Origin: Penaeus vannamei | Lineage: Eukaryota > Arthropoda > Malacostraca > Decapoda > Penaeidae | Length of the DNA: 12,500 bases | NCBI RefSeq assembly: GCF_042767895.1 | Contig: NC_091564.1 | Location: 20,179,179-20,191,678, forward strand | Direction of reading: 5' to 3' | In this document: positions 8,736-12,500 of the stretch, piece after piece | Layout: every line of letters begins with the position of its first letter | How positions within the stretch are numbered: the stretch's first letter is position 1 | Notes under the pieces: generated by a model | What the model was told of the DNA's origin: nothing | What the model saw: only the letters and a program-made list of their open reading frames with translations | Database searches by the model: none | Position numbers and translations under genes: made by a program

Positions 8736-9261
8736 GTCACTGTAGAGCGCCGTCGTGAAATCGGACGTGGGCTGCTTGCAGCCTACATTGACATCAAGAA
8801 GGCATTCGATACAGTGCATCGGGAATCACTCTGGGAGATCCTGAGACTGAGGATTATTGGGCTAATAGCAAGTCTATATACTGGTACTGAAAGTGCTATA
8901 AAGTGTGGTGGGGGCCTGTTAAGCTTTTTAAGTTCTTCTTAAGCTTCTTAGTTCAGGAGCAAGGCAAGGCTGTGTCCTTGTTCCAACATTTTTCAACAAT
9001 TGCATGGACTGGATACTGGGCAGAACTACTGTTCAAAGTCATTGTGAAGCAACTCTGGGCAGTATCAAGGTTACTGAGCTTGACTTTGCTGTTGTTATTC
9101 TATCTGGGTCTTTGGAATCCTTAGTGGTGGCTCTTGATGCATTTAGTAATGAAGCGAAGCCCTTGGGTCTAGAGGTCTCCTGGACCAAGACCAAGATCCA
9201 GGACTTTGGGGACTTGCTAGAACCTGTTCAGTCGGTACGTGCTTGCGGCGAGGACATTTAA
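8736..9261 (+). pseudogene. LINE reverse transcriptase core, deleted and mutated
   Basis: RT motif A is present as YIDIKKAFD, with the Asp codon at 8790-8792, followed by the TGTESAIKCGGG block ending near 8917. After a frame change, motif B reads ARQGCVLVPTFF from 8959. Motif C should be FADD, but the sequence is DFAVVILS (9082-9105), so both catalytic aspartates are missing, consistent with loss of two codons after GCT 9088-9090. The motifs normally before motif A (RT0-2) are absent: only about 24 codons separate the linker block from motif A. A TAA closes the frame at 9259-9261. No active enzyme can come from this copy. Confidence 0.85.
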
Positions 9262-9860
9262 GTCACAGAGAGCTTTACATACCTTGGTAGTGTAGCTCAT
9301 AACTCAGGGCTGTCAGACCAGGAAGTCAGCAGACAGATTGGCCTGGCAGGAAGGTTCATGAACTCTCGACAAGAGTATTTGGAAAAGCCGGTACCTGTGC
9401 AGAAGGACCAAGCTACGCATCTTCAAGGCCCTGATAATGCCAGTTTTGCTATACGGTAGTGAAACCTGGACATTATCCTGCGCCTTGGAGTCTCGTCTTA
9501 ATGCCTTCGGTAATAGGTCTTTGCGCCGGATCATGGTGTACGGGACCTTGTGTCCAACCAATGGTTGCACCATGAGACAGGCACAGGACCTGTTACCTGC
9601 ATAATCTGTGATCGCCAACTCAGGCTGTACGGACACCTGGCTCGCTTCCCACAGGATGATCCTGTCCACTAAGCAGGATCAAGACAGCCCTGGGTGGAGG
9701 CCTGTGGGACTACCTAGGAAGTCGTGGCTTGGACAGATCGATCAAATCTGTCGTGAGGAGCTGGAGATGGACCGAATCCCTGCCTGGCGGCTTGCCATGA
9801 CGGACCCTTGCAGGTACAAAGGGTGGATGCGCTTATGCGCCCCCGTCGGCGTTAGCCCCC
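9262..9860 (+). pseudogene. LINE thumb and C-terminal region, broken
   Basis: The frame continues past the stop as VTESFTYLGS and then shifts near 9365. A second frame holds the block YLCRRTKLR and, at 9446-9469, LLYGSETW, a signature of LINE C-terminal RT regions. A further shift near 9540 leads to the last block, with PRKSWLGQI near 9713 and PAWRLAM near 9780. The open frame runs without a stop straight into the (TA)n tail, so the original terminator was lost or overwritten by the repeat. Confidence 0.78.
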
Positions 9861-9862
9861 AC

Positions 9863-9865
<3 letters not shown>

Positions 9866-9936
<71 letters not shown>

Positions 9937-9956
9937 GATAGATATATATATACAAT
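9866..9956. repeat. (TA)n microsatellite at the LINE 3' end
   Basis: Pure TA repeats cover 9866-9929 and then become imperfect with GATA units to about 9956. The array starts at the LINE 3' boundary and ends about 40-50 bp before the first SDR exon. It may derive from the element's simple-repeat tail by slippage. Confidence 0.95.
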
Positions 9957-10006
9957 ACAAATCTTCGTATTAACTTTTTTCTCATGAACTATCAGCATAC
10001 CTTGCC

Positions 10007-12500
<2,494 letters not shown>

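Larger units (their letters stand above)
6751..9865 (+). mobile_element. Degraded APE-type LINE (non-LTR retrotransposon)
   Basis: The element spans about 3.1 kb on the plus strand. From 5' to 3' it has a GC-rich leader (about 6771-7365), an apurinic-type endonuclease domain, a linker, a reverse transcriptase and a C-terminal region ending directly in a (TA)n tail. All blocks are in the right order and orientation, so this is one insertion rather than scattered fragments. The reading frame is broken by several stops, frameshifts and an RT deletion, so the copy is dead. Endonuclease, RT and a simple-repeat tail instead of poly(A) suit L2/CR1/RTE-type LINEs; I cannot fix the clade by eye. No target-site duplication is visible. 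The 5' boundary is approximate and was set from the composition change. Confidence 0.88.

Overview
This is a eukaryotic nuclear window, most probably from an invertebrate and plausibly a decapod crustacean such as a penaeid shrimp. The sequence shows spliced exons with GT-AG boundaries, AT-rich flanks, and a very high load of long simple repeats: (TA)n, (CT)n, (TG)n and TTC/TCC tracts make up roughly 15% of the window by my coordinates. It also shows decayed non-LTR retrotransposon sequence. The decapod assignment is inference from that repeat style and from the short-chain dehydrogenase type; nothing in the window proves it.

Layout. 1-180: a short coding-like stretch that resembles the C-terminal half of a short-chain dehydrogenase, then unassigned sequence. 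181-1174: three simple-repeat blocks. 1175-3170: AT-rich sequence without a gene I can support. 3177-3279: microsatellite cluster. 3293-5455: three diverged copies (A, B, C) of one GC-rich repeat unit. A and B form a large foldback, A and C face each other 2.1 kb apart, and a tRNA-like motif lies beside B. 5456-6520: no supported gene, with a GC-rich open stretch, a purine-rich tract and an ATN repeat. 6751-9865: one plus-strand copy of an APE-type LINE, broken by frameshifts, stops and an internal deletion, ending in a (TA)n tail. 10007-12500: the 5' part of the one gene I support, four exons of a plus-strand SDR (short-chain dehydrogenase/reductase).

The SDR exons join without a stop into 153 residues and run off the window end. 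The protein has a hydrophobic N-terminus and a Rossmann nucleotide-binding half of the 17-beta-hydroxysteroid / 3-hydroxybutyrate / retinol dehydrogenase type. Two cofactor-related family motifs are altered: TGxxxGxG reads IGCDTGVG and NNAG reads NCEG. The gene may be a divergent or inactive paralogue. Its introns hold (TA)n and (CT)n arrays, a probable hAT transposon end and three identical forkhead-like 9-mers. The LINE ends about 140 bp upstream of the first coding ATG.
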